In this document: piece after piece, positions 1 to 10,413 of the stretch
How the letters are laid out: each line of letters opens with the position of its first letter
How positions within the stretch are numbered: position 1 is the first letter of the stretch
NCBI GenBank assembly: GCA_030141605.1
Contig: JAQGDQ010000450.1
Location: 1 to 62,000 of the forward strand
Source of the DNA: Tubiluchus corallicola
Lineage: Eukaryota > Priapulida > Priapulimorpha > Priapulimorphida > Tubiluchidae
Reading direction: 5' to 3'
Length of the DNA: 62,000 bases
Notes under the pieces: model-generated
What the model saw: the letters and a program-made list of their open reading frames with translations, nothing else
Told to the model about the DNA's origin: nothing
The model's database searches: none
Position numbers and translations under genes: made by a program

Positions 1-506
1 AAAGTGTTACTCAATGAATTGCTAAAATGAATTCTAATAAATACTTAACATCCACAAATTGATGGACGCTGTTTTGGGGCTTGTATAGAATAATCCTGTA
101 CAAAGTCCTGTGCAGTTAATGCTTCCCGTTATTTGACCTGAGCCCTGGTCTAATTATGCTTCACATAATAAAACTTTGAAAATATGCCGTAATTGCCATC
201 AGGTAGTTGCACTTACATTGCCGACTTATTCACACGTAAAATTTGCCGGACTAATTAGCTAAATTAGTCCAGTAATTGATTATTAACCTAATTAAAGGAG
301 AAGCGTCTATAAACTTTTTCGCGCAAACAGATATAGGTATATAATTAGGCTCACCTGAGTAATGACGTAAATTTAGTCAAGTGTGCACACGCACAACTTC
401 ATGTAAAGTGATTATTCCTATTTACTTCCTAATAAATTCTTCGTAAACAACATCAGAGATTTTCCCTTGATAAATAAACTAGTAGTCGGTCTGAAGCAAA
501 TAGATA
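1..506. other. AT-rich intergenic stretch, no gene seen
   Basis: No ORF, RNA gene or recognisable repeat was found before the SINE that starts near 507. It is AT-rich non-coding sequence. Confidence 0.5.
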
Positions 507-1070
<564 letters not shown>

Positions 1071-1435
1071 GTTCTGAATGTTTCATGAAGTTTCACATTC
1101 AAACAGACTGCCCACGACTTATTTAAAGTCGACTTTAAATAAAGATTATTATTGTTGTTGTTGTTATTAGCTAAGTTTAGATGAGTGTCTTGCAAAAACC
1201 AAAAAAACGTCAAAAATATGTCAAATACAACTACAGAAAAGATAACATTTTCTAATTAACAAATATTAATTTAGGTGCATTCAACCTTTTAAAAGACATA
1301 AAGTTATTATGAAAAAAGTTTTAGCTTTTTAATCATCTTTTACAATATTTTCGTATAAGAGGCACCAGTCTGAAATTCAAATATTAATACTGTCACGTAG
1401 TTCAGTTGCATTACGAAGTTGATTATTCGTCAGTG

Positions 1436-1634
1436 GTAAATTTTTACAAACATACAACCAGTTTTTATGAACAGAGCCTACAGAATAGGACATGATGTAC
1501 TAGTTATGTATTTAACAGAAGCCAAATAGGTAATGGATAAGCATTTGGCTTCTGTTAAATACGTAATTAGTACATAATGTCCTATATTGTAGGCTCTGCC
1601 TATATAAACTGGTTGTATGTTTGTAAAAATTTAC
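1436..1634. repeat. 199-bp foldback element with about 92-nt arms
   Basis: The left arm 1436-1527 and right arm 1543-1634 are reverse complements with only scattered mismatches and small indels, separated by a loop of about 15 nt. The outer ends read gtaaatttttacaaac and its complement. The inner ends read aacagaagccaaat and its complement. Such a structure is either a foldback MITE or, if transcribed, a long hairpin RNA. Confidence 0.85.
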
Positions 1635-1639
1635 TATAC

Positions 1640-2545
1640 CCCTATAGTCATCCCTGTAATGTATTCATGTTATGTTGTTGGCTTTGACTGTGTTGCTGAA
1701 TCATTTAAAAATAACGTTTGTTGTTTGTTCATCATCTTCATCTTGCCTCGGAATAAAAAGTTTAGTAATTGTTAAAAATATTAAATTAAATGTACATATG
1801 TTTTGGTAGTCCTCTTTTCGTCGAATCTTTGGATTCCTGACAGCTAATAAATACTTAATTAAATTTTAATTTTAAATTAATTTTTAATTTTAATTACGTT
1901 TCCGTTGCTATAGCGTTAAGTTAAATACCAGTTGGGAATAAATAAATCGTTTTTCTTGCACGCAAAATACTGGTGTGGGAATTCAAAATTATACGTTATC
2001 TAAACAGTTAAGTTCCGCCATTATATACAGTCGCCCCCCCCCCTAATTTTTTTTGGTGCACGACGCCCCTGTTTACCACTGACAATGATGACAGCATGAC
2101 GAGACGTTTGACACGATTTTTTAACTATGTAAATTAGAAGTTTTAATAACGTTGTTGTGTCTTAACTTTAATTTTAAGAACATCTAAGCCATGCTGAGCT
2201 ATAAAAAATTTAAATTTCTCTGAGTGCTTTACTCAAGGTTTACTCAAGTCTAACAAACAGCAGTGAAGTTTCCTCTTGCCGTTTGTAAACTTATCAATAA
2301 TTGTCTAAGGATATGATCCCTAGACCTCGACCCATTTCTACATGTTTCCAATTAGGTGTAAGTCTTATCTATTTGGCATTATTCTGACTAAAAGCTCAAA
2401 TTTCTCAGCATCCCAGCTGACATCTTCACAGCAGAATAACAGTGTTCCAACCCTGATTGGCTGCTTATTATCGTGCTGTACCTACAATCTATTGAAGTGT
2501 TTAACTTCTCTATAGGCCGACATGTTGGAATTTTCAGTTTCGACC
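1640..2545. other. Non-coding stretch, no gene seen
   Basis: AT-rich sequence with a homopolymer C run near 2034 and a low-complexity AATTTTAA patch near 1855. No supported gene or complete mobile element was seen. Confidence 0.4.
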
Positions 2546-2548
2546 ACG

Positions 2549-2895
2549 AAGAATAAACCTTTTCACAGTTTCGTTGTGCGCACGCGCAGTTGCTGTAGGT
2601 CAAAGGTTACAGTAAAGCGTCTTAACAGCAACGGTCACGTGACATGTGGATAAAGCAAAGCCGTCTGCGGCAGCAGTTCAGTAATTCCAGTTGTTTTACG
2701 CCTGTGTATAGAGTGATTTACTAACAGGATGTGGCTTTTCGGAACGAGAAAAACTGAACTAGGTAAAGTTCTAGCTAGCTGCTAAAGCTGTTACTATTAC
2801 AATACCATGGACTGTGAGGCGTTGTCTGGTACATTTAACCTTTGACAGTTTCACGATCATCATCAATCGCTGAAACTGTGAAAAAGCTTATTCTT
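2549..2895. mobile_element. MITE family A, copy 1
   Basis: The ends are imperfect inverted repeats. The left end reads aagaataaaccttttcacag, and the right end, read on the other strand, reads aagaataagctttttcacag. Two relatives in the window, 12396-12776 and 43461-43925, share the CCTTTTCACAG ends, a 'ggtcaaaggt' motif and a 'gcgcacg' segment, so this is a dispersed non-autonomous DNA element. No transposase is encoded, and the superfamily was not assigned. Confidence 0.7.
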
Positions 2896-3060
2896 AATTT
2901 TTATTTGTGGCGAAGACGTTGCACATTTCTCAAATCCTACTCACAGACATTTTGTTTAATAAGTGATGACTCATAAGCAACTATACGCGTTGATATTATA
3001 ATTTTCTTTTTAAATCTTTCTCCAATCTCAGCAAGCTCTTACGTGAACTAAAAATGGCCA

Positions 3061-3450
3061 ATGCAATTTTCATTTATCTTTGACTGGAAGTCTGTTGCTA
3101 TGGCGACGACAGTAACGTTAAAAATAAGATGCAAAATCTGTCTGGCATGTGGTCCTTTAATTGCCAGTTCAGCAGAAATTCAGAGCAGAAATGGGTCACA
3201 CTATTCTTTCATTATTAACAATATAGTTTTTCCACAAGATGCTGCCCTTTATCACCACTCTTGGGCTGTGAGTGTCTTTCAATGCAAGATGCCCGACTTG
3301 CCATTGGATTGGTTTCTGAGGCTCCTGATGTGCTTGAAGCAGGTAACGAAAGCTGCAAAGCCTGCTAGTGCAGTGCCATTGGATTGGTTTCTGAGGCTCT
3401 TGATGTGCTTGAAGCAGGTAACGAAAGCTGCAAAGCCTACTAGTTCAGTG
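3061..3450 (+). other. Unassigned exon-like ORF ending in a 75-bp in-frame duplication
   Basis: An open frame from 3061 encodes a Cys-containing segment (KIRCKICLACG near residue 22, HHSWAVSVFQC near 65) that looks protein-like rather than repetitive. I do not recognise the family. From 3301 a 75-bp unit is duplicated almost exactly (3301-3375 and 3376-3450). It encodes 25 residues beginning PLDWFLRLLMCLKQ, and a good donor-like 'gcag|gtaacg' lies inside each copy. The second copy abuts a pogo-type MITE. It could be an orphan exon of a gene not otherwise seen, a decayed gene or part of a repeat. No partner exons were found. Confidence 0.25.
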
Positions 3451-3906
3451 CCGTCAGCCTCGGGTATAAGCTACTCACTTATAAAGGACATTCGCTTATA
3501 AGGGGCCACCAACACCAGTCCCGATTTTTCGTAACGTTTTTCCTTATAAGAATCTTCGTATATAAGGTGCTCGGATATAAGGGACTTTCGGTTATAAGGG
3601 ACGATAACTTCAAGACTCTATGATCAAAGCGAAATTGGTCGATTTTTAACCTCAATTTTTCGCAAACTCGGCCTTCAAACAGCTCGGTTTCCGCGGTCAC
3701 ATACATCTCGCATCACTGAAGGAGCTTCCTACATACCGTTTGCATTGAATGTGTAGCAATAATCCATAAAAATATGTGTGAAAGTGCAGAAAAGTACAGG
3801 TCTAGATACACCCTCGGTCTGACTCAACTTCGGCTATAATTAACATCGGATATAAGGGACGATTTTTTTCCGGTCCCGAGGTGTCCCTTATATCCGAGGT
3901 TGGCCG
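3451..3906. mobile_element. pogo/Tigger-type MITE, copy 1
   Basis: The element is about 456 bp, with ends (ccgtcagcctcggg and, complemented, cggccaacctcgga) matching the TIR of the better-preserved copy at 58104-58576. The interior is alignable to that copy in reverse orientation, for example the 'gtgtagcaataatccataaa' block and the repeated 'ataaggga' motifs. There is no coding capacity. The expected flanking TA is decayed on both sides. Confidence 0.75.
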
Positions 3907-4085
3907 TTGTGCTAGCCTGCAGCCTGTACTAGCCTATTATGGTATAATCGTGCCCTGGATGTTACTGCATTATTTGTGAGCATATAAAAAACAAAAAAAA
4001 TCTATTAATATTCTAACAAGCTTAGAGAGAGAAGTTAACGATTGATTACCTTTGCTAAGTAATATGGAGTTTAATATAACTGTAC

Positions 4086-4817
4086 GCGCATGAGAATCGG
4101 ATTTTCTCAGCTAAACTATAACCTTTTCTCTAAAGGCTGTAAAGATAATAACGGTCATCCAATATTGCCGAATTGTAACTGTGGATTTCGATTTGAGTCT
4201 GTTGAACGCTTTTTGTTGCACTGCCCATTGTATCAACAAACTAGGATTGTTATCTTTGATAAACTAAATGAAATACTTCTGCCTGAAAACCTTAATATAA
4301 CTGCCTTAGGAACTAATGATCTGTTGAAGTTGTTATTATTCGGAAAAGATGAATTTAACTATGTTGCTAACTGTAAAATATTCCAATGCATACATGACTT
4401 TATATTACGTACTAAACGCTTCCAGTAGTTTCTATCTGGTATAAAATGCATCAGTCTTAAATAATCATAATTTAATACTTTCTAACCGTCATTTTCTACT
4501 AACGTCTAATGTAATCCTGTAGTAAAACTTGTCAGCTTGTGTAATTATAGCCTATTCTTACTGTAAATGTTTCTAATGTCTAATGTAATCTTGTAGTAAA
4601 ACTTGTCAGCTTGTGTACTTATAGTCCATTCTTACTGTAAATGTTACTAATGTCTAATGTAATCTTGTAGTAAAACTTGTCAGCTTGTGTAGTTATAGTG
4701 TATTCTTACTGTAAATGTTCTTGTAAATAGTGTATAAAGTCTGTTGTGGTGAGGATCCTAAATCATGTTGTTCAAACTGTCTGATCCAATCCTATAATAA
4801 ATTATGTTTAAACTAGA
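4086..4817 (+). mobile_element. 5'-truncated LINE insertion with a 31-bp target-site duplication
   Basis: The insert is bounded by an exact 31-bp direct repeat (4055-4085 and 4818-4848, beginning ctaagtaatatgg). It contains the C-terminal end of a non-LTR retrotransposon ORF2 followed by a 3' UTR in which a unit of roughly 85-95 bp (ttgtagtaaaacttgtcagc and flanks) is repeated three times between about 4497 and 4725. The 3' end is 'aataaattatg'. The exact TSD and open reading frame indicate a young, target-primed insertion that was 5'-truncated. Confidence 0.9.
4090..4428 (+). pseudogene. LINE ORF2 C-terminal fragment (zinc-knuckle tail)
   Basis: A 112-residue open fragment begins MRIGFSQLNYNLFSKGCKDN and continues with CNCGFRFESVERFLLHCPLY. 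The C-x-C...E...H...C pattern after an 'R-x-G-x-S-x-L' start is the typical region after the reverse transcriptase in CR1/L2/Jockey-like non-LTR elements. The insertion truncates everything upstream, so it has no reverse transcriptase or endonuclease and cannot be active. It lies entirely inside the TSD-bounded insert. Confidence 0.8.
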
Positions 4818-5095
4818 CTAAGTAATATGGAGTTTAATATAACTGTACATTTTAATATTACACAAACTTATTGATGTTTTAATCACCCACGTAATGAAGG
4901 TTAGTTCAACTCCTTCGTGATTTCAGTGATCCTAACAAGTTTGATGTTGGCTTCAGCTTGATGTTGGCAAATCAATGTAATTTCACATTTTCCGACAGCT
5001 AATTATAGGTGTAATCGACTGATTATGATTCTCTAATTATTATGTTCATTACATGGATGGAACACACGACAGAATATAACAGTCGAATTGCTTAG

Positions 5096-5636
5096 AGGAA
5101 AACCGGACGATTGTGTAAACATTTGTGCAAAATAAAGACTGTTCTAAAACATTGAAAACTACAATAGCTTTTTCTGAATCAAAGCTTAGATTAAATAATA
5201 ATTACCTCGGAAAGATAAATTTTGTTAAATTTTCAAAGCTACGCACTCAGCGAATCCATTATGACTGGCAATGGCGCCTTTTTGTCAATTTCGCGTGGCT
5301 GACAAATAGGCGCTGTACCATGATAAGCGAAATCATGAATAGCTGTGTTCGTCTGTGACGTCACGGTGGCGTAAAGCTCATTTTCGTGACATCATATCGG
5401 TGTGTTATAGCAGTCTTCGCTTACGCGAACGTGTTTTATGCGGATGGAAGATGTCTACCATTGCTCAAACTGTGTTAGTTTGTGACGTTAGCGATAGCTG
5501 TGTTCGATTGCTCTCTATCAACTTTCCAAGGCAATTCAAATATTAAAAACAACTGCTAACTTTTATAGGCACGAAAATGTGTATTCTGGACAGTAAATTA
5601 AAATGTGATTGAGTCTAAACAATCGTCCGGTTTCCT
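5096..5636. mobile_element. MITE family B, copy 1
   Basis: About 541 bp with terminal inverted repeats aggaaaaccggacgattgt and, on the other strand, aggaaaccggacgattgt. A second, more diverged copy lies in opposite orientation at about 45876-46413. The shared interior includes 'tggcaatggcgcctttttgt' and 'aagcttagatta'. No transposase is present. Two small ORFs inside are not conserved between the copies. Confidence 0.75.
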
Positions 5637-5639
5637 TTA

Positions 5640-5720
5640 AATAGCAACAAGAACTGCAAACAGCAACAGCAACAACAGCGACAGCAGCATGCTGACAATG
5701 ACGACAATAACAACAAAACA
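5640..5720. repeat. Degenerate CAA/CAG trinucleotide tract
   Basis: Interspersed caacag, cagcaac and gacagc triplets. Simple sequence with no coding support. Confidence 0.6.
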
Positions 5721-5859
5721 TTTTACTAAATATTATATTTTACTCTCTGACAGTAAACTTCCAAGTGTGAACTGCTTCAGGGTTACTGTGTACAACTTTT
5801 TGCAAACTTTCTGACAAGCTGTTCCGAGTTGATTAACGGTTTAGATAACATTTTGTAAA

Positions 5860-6310
5860 GTTTGAAAAAATAATCAGAGCATTGGCAGCGCACACGTCTC
5901 TAGCTATATAAAATTTGTATCTTGTCAATAAGATTAAAAATAGGTTTTTTTTGGTTAGTGAGTGGTGCACCCTGGTGGGTGAGTCAGCGACATTTTACCA
6001 ATTGGTGAAAGCATTTTAAATAATTAATAATTTTCTTTTCTAGTTACATAAGTCTTTCTAGCATGTAAGCGAAAAGCAGAGTAATATAACTTTTAGGCGC
6101 ATAATTTAACATTTCCTTTTCTTCCCCTGATTTACGTTGTGCGTATATGACGTCATGTAATGGCGCCGTCGGAACGGTATTGCGGGAAGTTTAAAATGAA
6201 AACAAACAAAAAATCCTTTCAACGCGAGTACGATAAAAATGCTACAAAGTAATATAATTTCTTAAGGTGATTTTTCTGAAACCTACTTTAGGTACCCCTT
6301 TTCTTGTCCT
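5860..6310 (-). repeat. Dispersed repeat R1, copy 1
   Basis: The reverse complement of this stretch aligns with 31125-31600. Shared blocks include the 'tgacgtcatgtaatggcg' region, 'cgcgagtacgat' and 'cctactttaggtacc'. No coding region and no sure termini were seen, and the boundaries are approximate. Confidence 0.6.
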
Positions 6311-6494
6311 TTAATAAAGTTGTGGTGGTTGAACTATAATACGATAATAAAATTACTATTATATTAACATATACGATTCGCTCCCCCCCCCCCTGTTCCT
6401 CACGGTGGGCCCGATTCGAAAAATAAACCGGCAATGAGGCGACACTAGATCGAGACTTTTCGTTTGATGTCGCCGCAAATGGTGCCGTCGTCGA

Positions 6495-6498
6495 AGCT

Positions 6499-6590
<92 letters not shown>

Positions 6591-6790
6591 TGCCGCAGCA
6601 GCAGCAGCAGCAGCAGTAGTAGTAAAATCTTTATTTGCCATTTTAAAAACATTGACCATCATAATCAAAGACAGACAATCAGTGTTAGTTCATATAAAAA
6701 ACATACACTGTTCTGGGTAAATGCGTCTGGTGTAAGCTAAACTATAAGTGCAACTAGAAATTCAAAAATAAAATATAAACTAGTTTAGTA
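6495..6790 (-). repeat. Compound triplet microsatellite next to a retroelement 3' end
   Basis: At 6498-6622 successive blocks of GTA, GTC, GCC, GCA and again GTA occur in one uninterrupted triplet register. From 6623 the sequence 'aaaatctttatttgcc' and downstream 'acactgttctgggtaaatgcgt' resembles 16105-16262, where a minus-strand retroelement 3' end also adjoins a simple repeat. The triplets are therefore best read as its expanded tail. The ORFs through it (poly-R, poly-A and poly-T) are artefacts. Confidence 0.65.
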
Positions 6791-6910
6791 AGGTCTAGGA
6801 AAAATGAAATTATGATTTGAGTGAGTGTCATCGTGTGTGTATGTTGGATATTCAAAACTAGTCATTAAATGTTTTTTTTAATTTAGACTTAAATATTAAC
6901 ATCGAATCTT

Positions 6911-6934
6911 ATATATATATATATATATATATAT
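6911..6934. repeat. (TA)n microsatellite
   Basis: About twelve uninterrupted TA units. Nothing else is recognised between 6790 and 7149. Confidence 0.8.
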
Positions 6935-7148
6935 AACGCCCTGATTAATATATCATTAATATAATACAATATAATAATACTATAGTTCAATTACCTTGTA
7001 AGTACACATGCATTATCTCAGGTTGAGAATCGTCAGGTAACAGAATCTTCCCATCTCCGGCTCATTTTAACGTATCCGAGTTCTCGCAGGTTGGTCTCCT
7101 AAGTGTTTCCTCATTTCAAAGTTTTCTGTCATGCGCTGACAAGTAGAT

Positions 7149-8080
7149 CTAGTCTCTTTGACTCTCCTTAGTGTCTACGACAGCCACGTTAGACGTGCGC
7201 AAGTTGGACAGAAACAAGCGTACTAACGAACCTGCTCTTAACGGGGTCTGAAGAACCGAAGAAAAACACTTTAATGATCTAAACATTCGTAAGTGATAAA
7301 CACTGGGCTTCGTGCAGGTAAACATGATCAAAGCAAAACCGGATCCAATCTTAAACTGCAGGTCAAAATAATCCACTCTTTAAAATATTGAAAGGAAACA
7401 TGCTATTTTTTTTAGAAAATCACTTACGTTAAAGAATTATTACCACACAAACACAATTTCGCATTCGCGCCACTAGTTAAAATGAGGTGTAACAATGAAA
7501 GAAAGCAAATGCAAGAGAAAGACAAGATCAAGCTCACTCTGGTGGACGAAATTCAAACTAAAACTAAGGCCTTAAAGCAAAACCGGATCCAATCTTATGG
7601 GTCTTTTCTTAAGAGTTGTCTTATCAGTGGGTCTTAACAGTCTAGAACAATCTACTCTTTAAAATATTGAAAGGAAACACACTATTTTTTGAAAAGTGAC
7701 TTACGTGAAAGAATTATTACCACACAAACACAATTTCAGGTTCGCGCCACTAGTTCTTCGCAGTTACATGCATTTCACCATTCGCTAGTCAGACAGGTAC
7801 TAGCGCTTGCATTTTGGCATTGTACAAAAAACAGGTGCTTTACCTCTCATTTCAGATGTGTTAGTTTCTGACGAACTGCACACGTTCGACAGCGCATGCG
7901 TGAGCACAGCGGTATATTTGAACTTTGAATTTTTACCTTAAAACTTGTCTAGTTTTAGCACAACACACTGAATATCTTACAGTAACACTGTACCTCAATT
8001 TTCGCTTTCGCAAACGCGTGCAACACGCTCGTGGAATATTTTTACTGTTGAAACTTATGTTAGATTGTGACGCGATGAGT
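7149..8080 (+). repeat. Dispersed repeat R2, copy 1
   Basis: This shares long blocks with the reverse complements of 33000-33545 and 35215-35660, for example 'gaattattaccacacaaaca', 'gcgccactagtt' and 'aacaatctactctttaaa'. Part of the 3' segment (the 'aaaccggatccaatctta' block) is repeated twice inside this copy, at about 7338 and 7577. No protein was recognised, and the edges are approximate. Confidence 0.65.
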
Positions 8081-8254
8081 AGTTAGGCTCGCCCGCCGTT
8101 AATTGAGTTTTTAATCTATTATTGAATTATTAGAAACGCCTTTGCAGTATTAATTGTGTTAAAATGTATACTTTTTATCGGCAGAAACACGTCAGCACTA
8201 CACTCATCAGGAGTTCTAACCAAAAGCGATGCCGCATAGAACTTTAACTGTAAT

Positions 8255-8420
8255 TCAATTCAATTCAATTTTATTTTCTCAACAGCAGTTAAAATTCGAC
8301 ATAATTATTTTTACATTTCATTGCAACTAAGAAGGGGCAGCGAAAGACCTAATGGTCACTTGATCAGTCGCCCCTTATTGAAAATACAAGTTTACTTACA
8401 GGAGTAAAGGAAAGCTGTGT
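8255..8420 (-). mobile_element. Retroelement 3' end with (ATTCA)n tail, copy 1
   Basis: The sequence starts with attcaattcaattcaattt, which on the minus strand is a tandem tail, and continues with a region resembling 30283-30420 ('ggccagcgaag'-like core, 'cttgatcagtcg'/'tctagtcagcc'). Tail plus shared 3' sequence suggests a truncated LINE or SINE inserted in minus orientation. Confidence 0.5.
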
Positions 8421-8424
8421 TAAA

Positions 8425-10230
8425 TAATGATTTTGATTAAATTGGTGATTAAATTATTTAATTACTAATTCAAGATTAAATGCTTGGCGATGCAAGATTA
8501 AACGATCGTCGTGGATAGAAGCCTAGTTAGGTGTGGCATCACGTGATCAGCTGATGTTCGACCGGCTGACTCAGAAGTAAAGATTGATGATGTAATGCTT
8601 ATGCGCAGAAGCTCACGGCGCATTAGGTAGTTAGACAAAAATGTTTTGAGGCCCGCACCTCGGGGAGATTAGGAACTGACTTGAAGACGGAAGGCTGGCA
8701 TTACTATCCTCTTATATTTACCCTGTTGTGTTTGATATTTAATAAATGTGTTGCTTATTAAATAAAGTCTTGATAGTTTGCCATGCCCATCATGGCTACC
8801 TCACACGCCACGCAATAAACAACAATAATCAGTAAGCAGCTTTAACCACAAGAATAAATAGACATTAATCGAATTATTTTACTACAGGCGCTTGAATGAA
8901 GTAGCACGAACTAGTATTAGAACACATATGTTTGCACACAAAACAAAGAAATGTCATCACTGTTATAATTACCTGTTGAACACAGATCACCTAAATCACA
9001 TTCAGGGCCGGCCTTAGGTAATTGGAGGCCCTAGGCGAAGTGAATTTGGTGGCCCCAAATGACATAGAAAAATAAAAAATAAATACGAAAAAAATAAAAT
9101 TACGCAACTTATTAAAAACTACCTGTATTTAGATCTAATTCAACAAATAACTGAAATTTATACAAACATATTCGGGCAGAAGTCCCCCAAACAGCAAGTT
9201 GCCCTTCCTTTAATAAGCGGCTCACGAAGCCTTATGACTCTTCGCTTCCAGTCTGCACTAGTCTGGTCCAGGTGTGAATGCGGACAATAGGCACTAGTCT
9301 GGCCCAGGTCTGAATGCGGACAATAGGTACTAGTCTAAACGGAAAGTTATCTTGGATCCAATATAACAAGCACTGCAGATTAGCATCGTTCGCTTATAAA
9401 AAAAACCAAAAAATTCATGCAGTCCAATCAGAAACCGAAATCACCGTAGCAGCAGTGAAATGCCATGGGTTCATTTTGCAGATAGAAGTCAACCACTACG
9501 TCTGTAACCAGAGTGACCCTTTTTGGGCTACGACCCTTCTGGAGCTCCTCGGGTAATGAAGTTATGGGGATCCCTCAGACGGAGTCATCCTCGTCGCATT
9601 CGTCTCGAATATTTTTTACTCGTGATACATTTTAGCAACATCCTGATAGCTGCAGGGCTTCAAAGGGGGCTCCATGTGTCAAATAAAGGGCCTCAAACAA
9701 GGGCCCATTATCTCAAATAGAACGCCCCAAACAGGGATGCTGTATCTCAGACGAGGAGCCACTCGAAAATTGAATTTTCAGACTTCCTGACCTCCTTTTT
9801 TTAAAGTTGAAATTTTATTTTAAATTAAATGAATTATTCTGCAATACAAAGTATGGGCGTCCAAGCTTGACGAGCCCTAGACTGTAGCCTACACTAGCCT
9901 ATAGGGTAATCAGAGCCTGTTTATAACACGCCTAGGTTCCCGCGTCTGGCACCCGGGTAACAATTAATGTGCAAACGGCGTACGCCACTCTGCAAACCAC
10001 GAAATGATATATCATCGCTCAGTAATCCAAAGCTAAAATTGCATCAAAACATTAGTATTAGAAATGTCACGTCAAATAAGTAGCTCAGTTACATTTTCCA
10101 TAAGAGTGGATTGCACAAACTCATCATTACATAATCATTAAAAGTCTCAACGACGTCATTGTATTTGTTTACGCCATGTTGCTAATGGCAACGTGACATG
10201 GGATAACGACTTTTACGATAATATCAAATC
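8425..10230. other. Gene-poor stretch with a hAT-like end and a short direct duplication
   Basis: At 9004 a sequence beginning cagggccggccttagg looks like a hAT-type terminus, but no matching opposite end was seen. Around 9246-9335 a segment containing 'tgaatgcggacaatagg' is duplicated in direct orientation. The short ORFs at 9314-9720 match no family I know. Confidence 0.35.
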
Positions 10231-10413
10231 ATAACGTTTGAGGAGTTTTTGTAGATCATGTAAGTACCGTGGGAGTCAGATAAGCTTAACACGTGGGGGT
10301 GGTGTTAACAAACGTGCCAGCCTTCTGGTTCGAAGAAGATTGCACTTGAGGAGAGGACCGACATCTTCCCAATGCAAACCACAATGCACTGCAACGGATA
10401 TTAACATGCAAAA

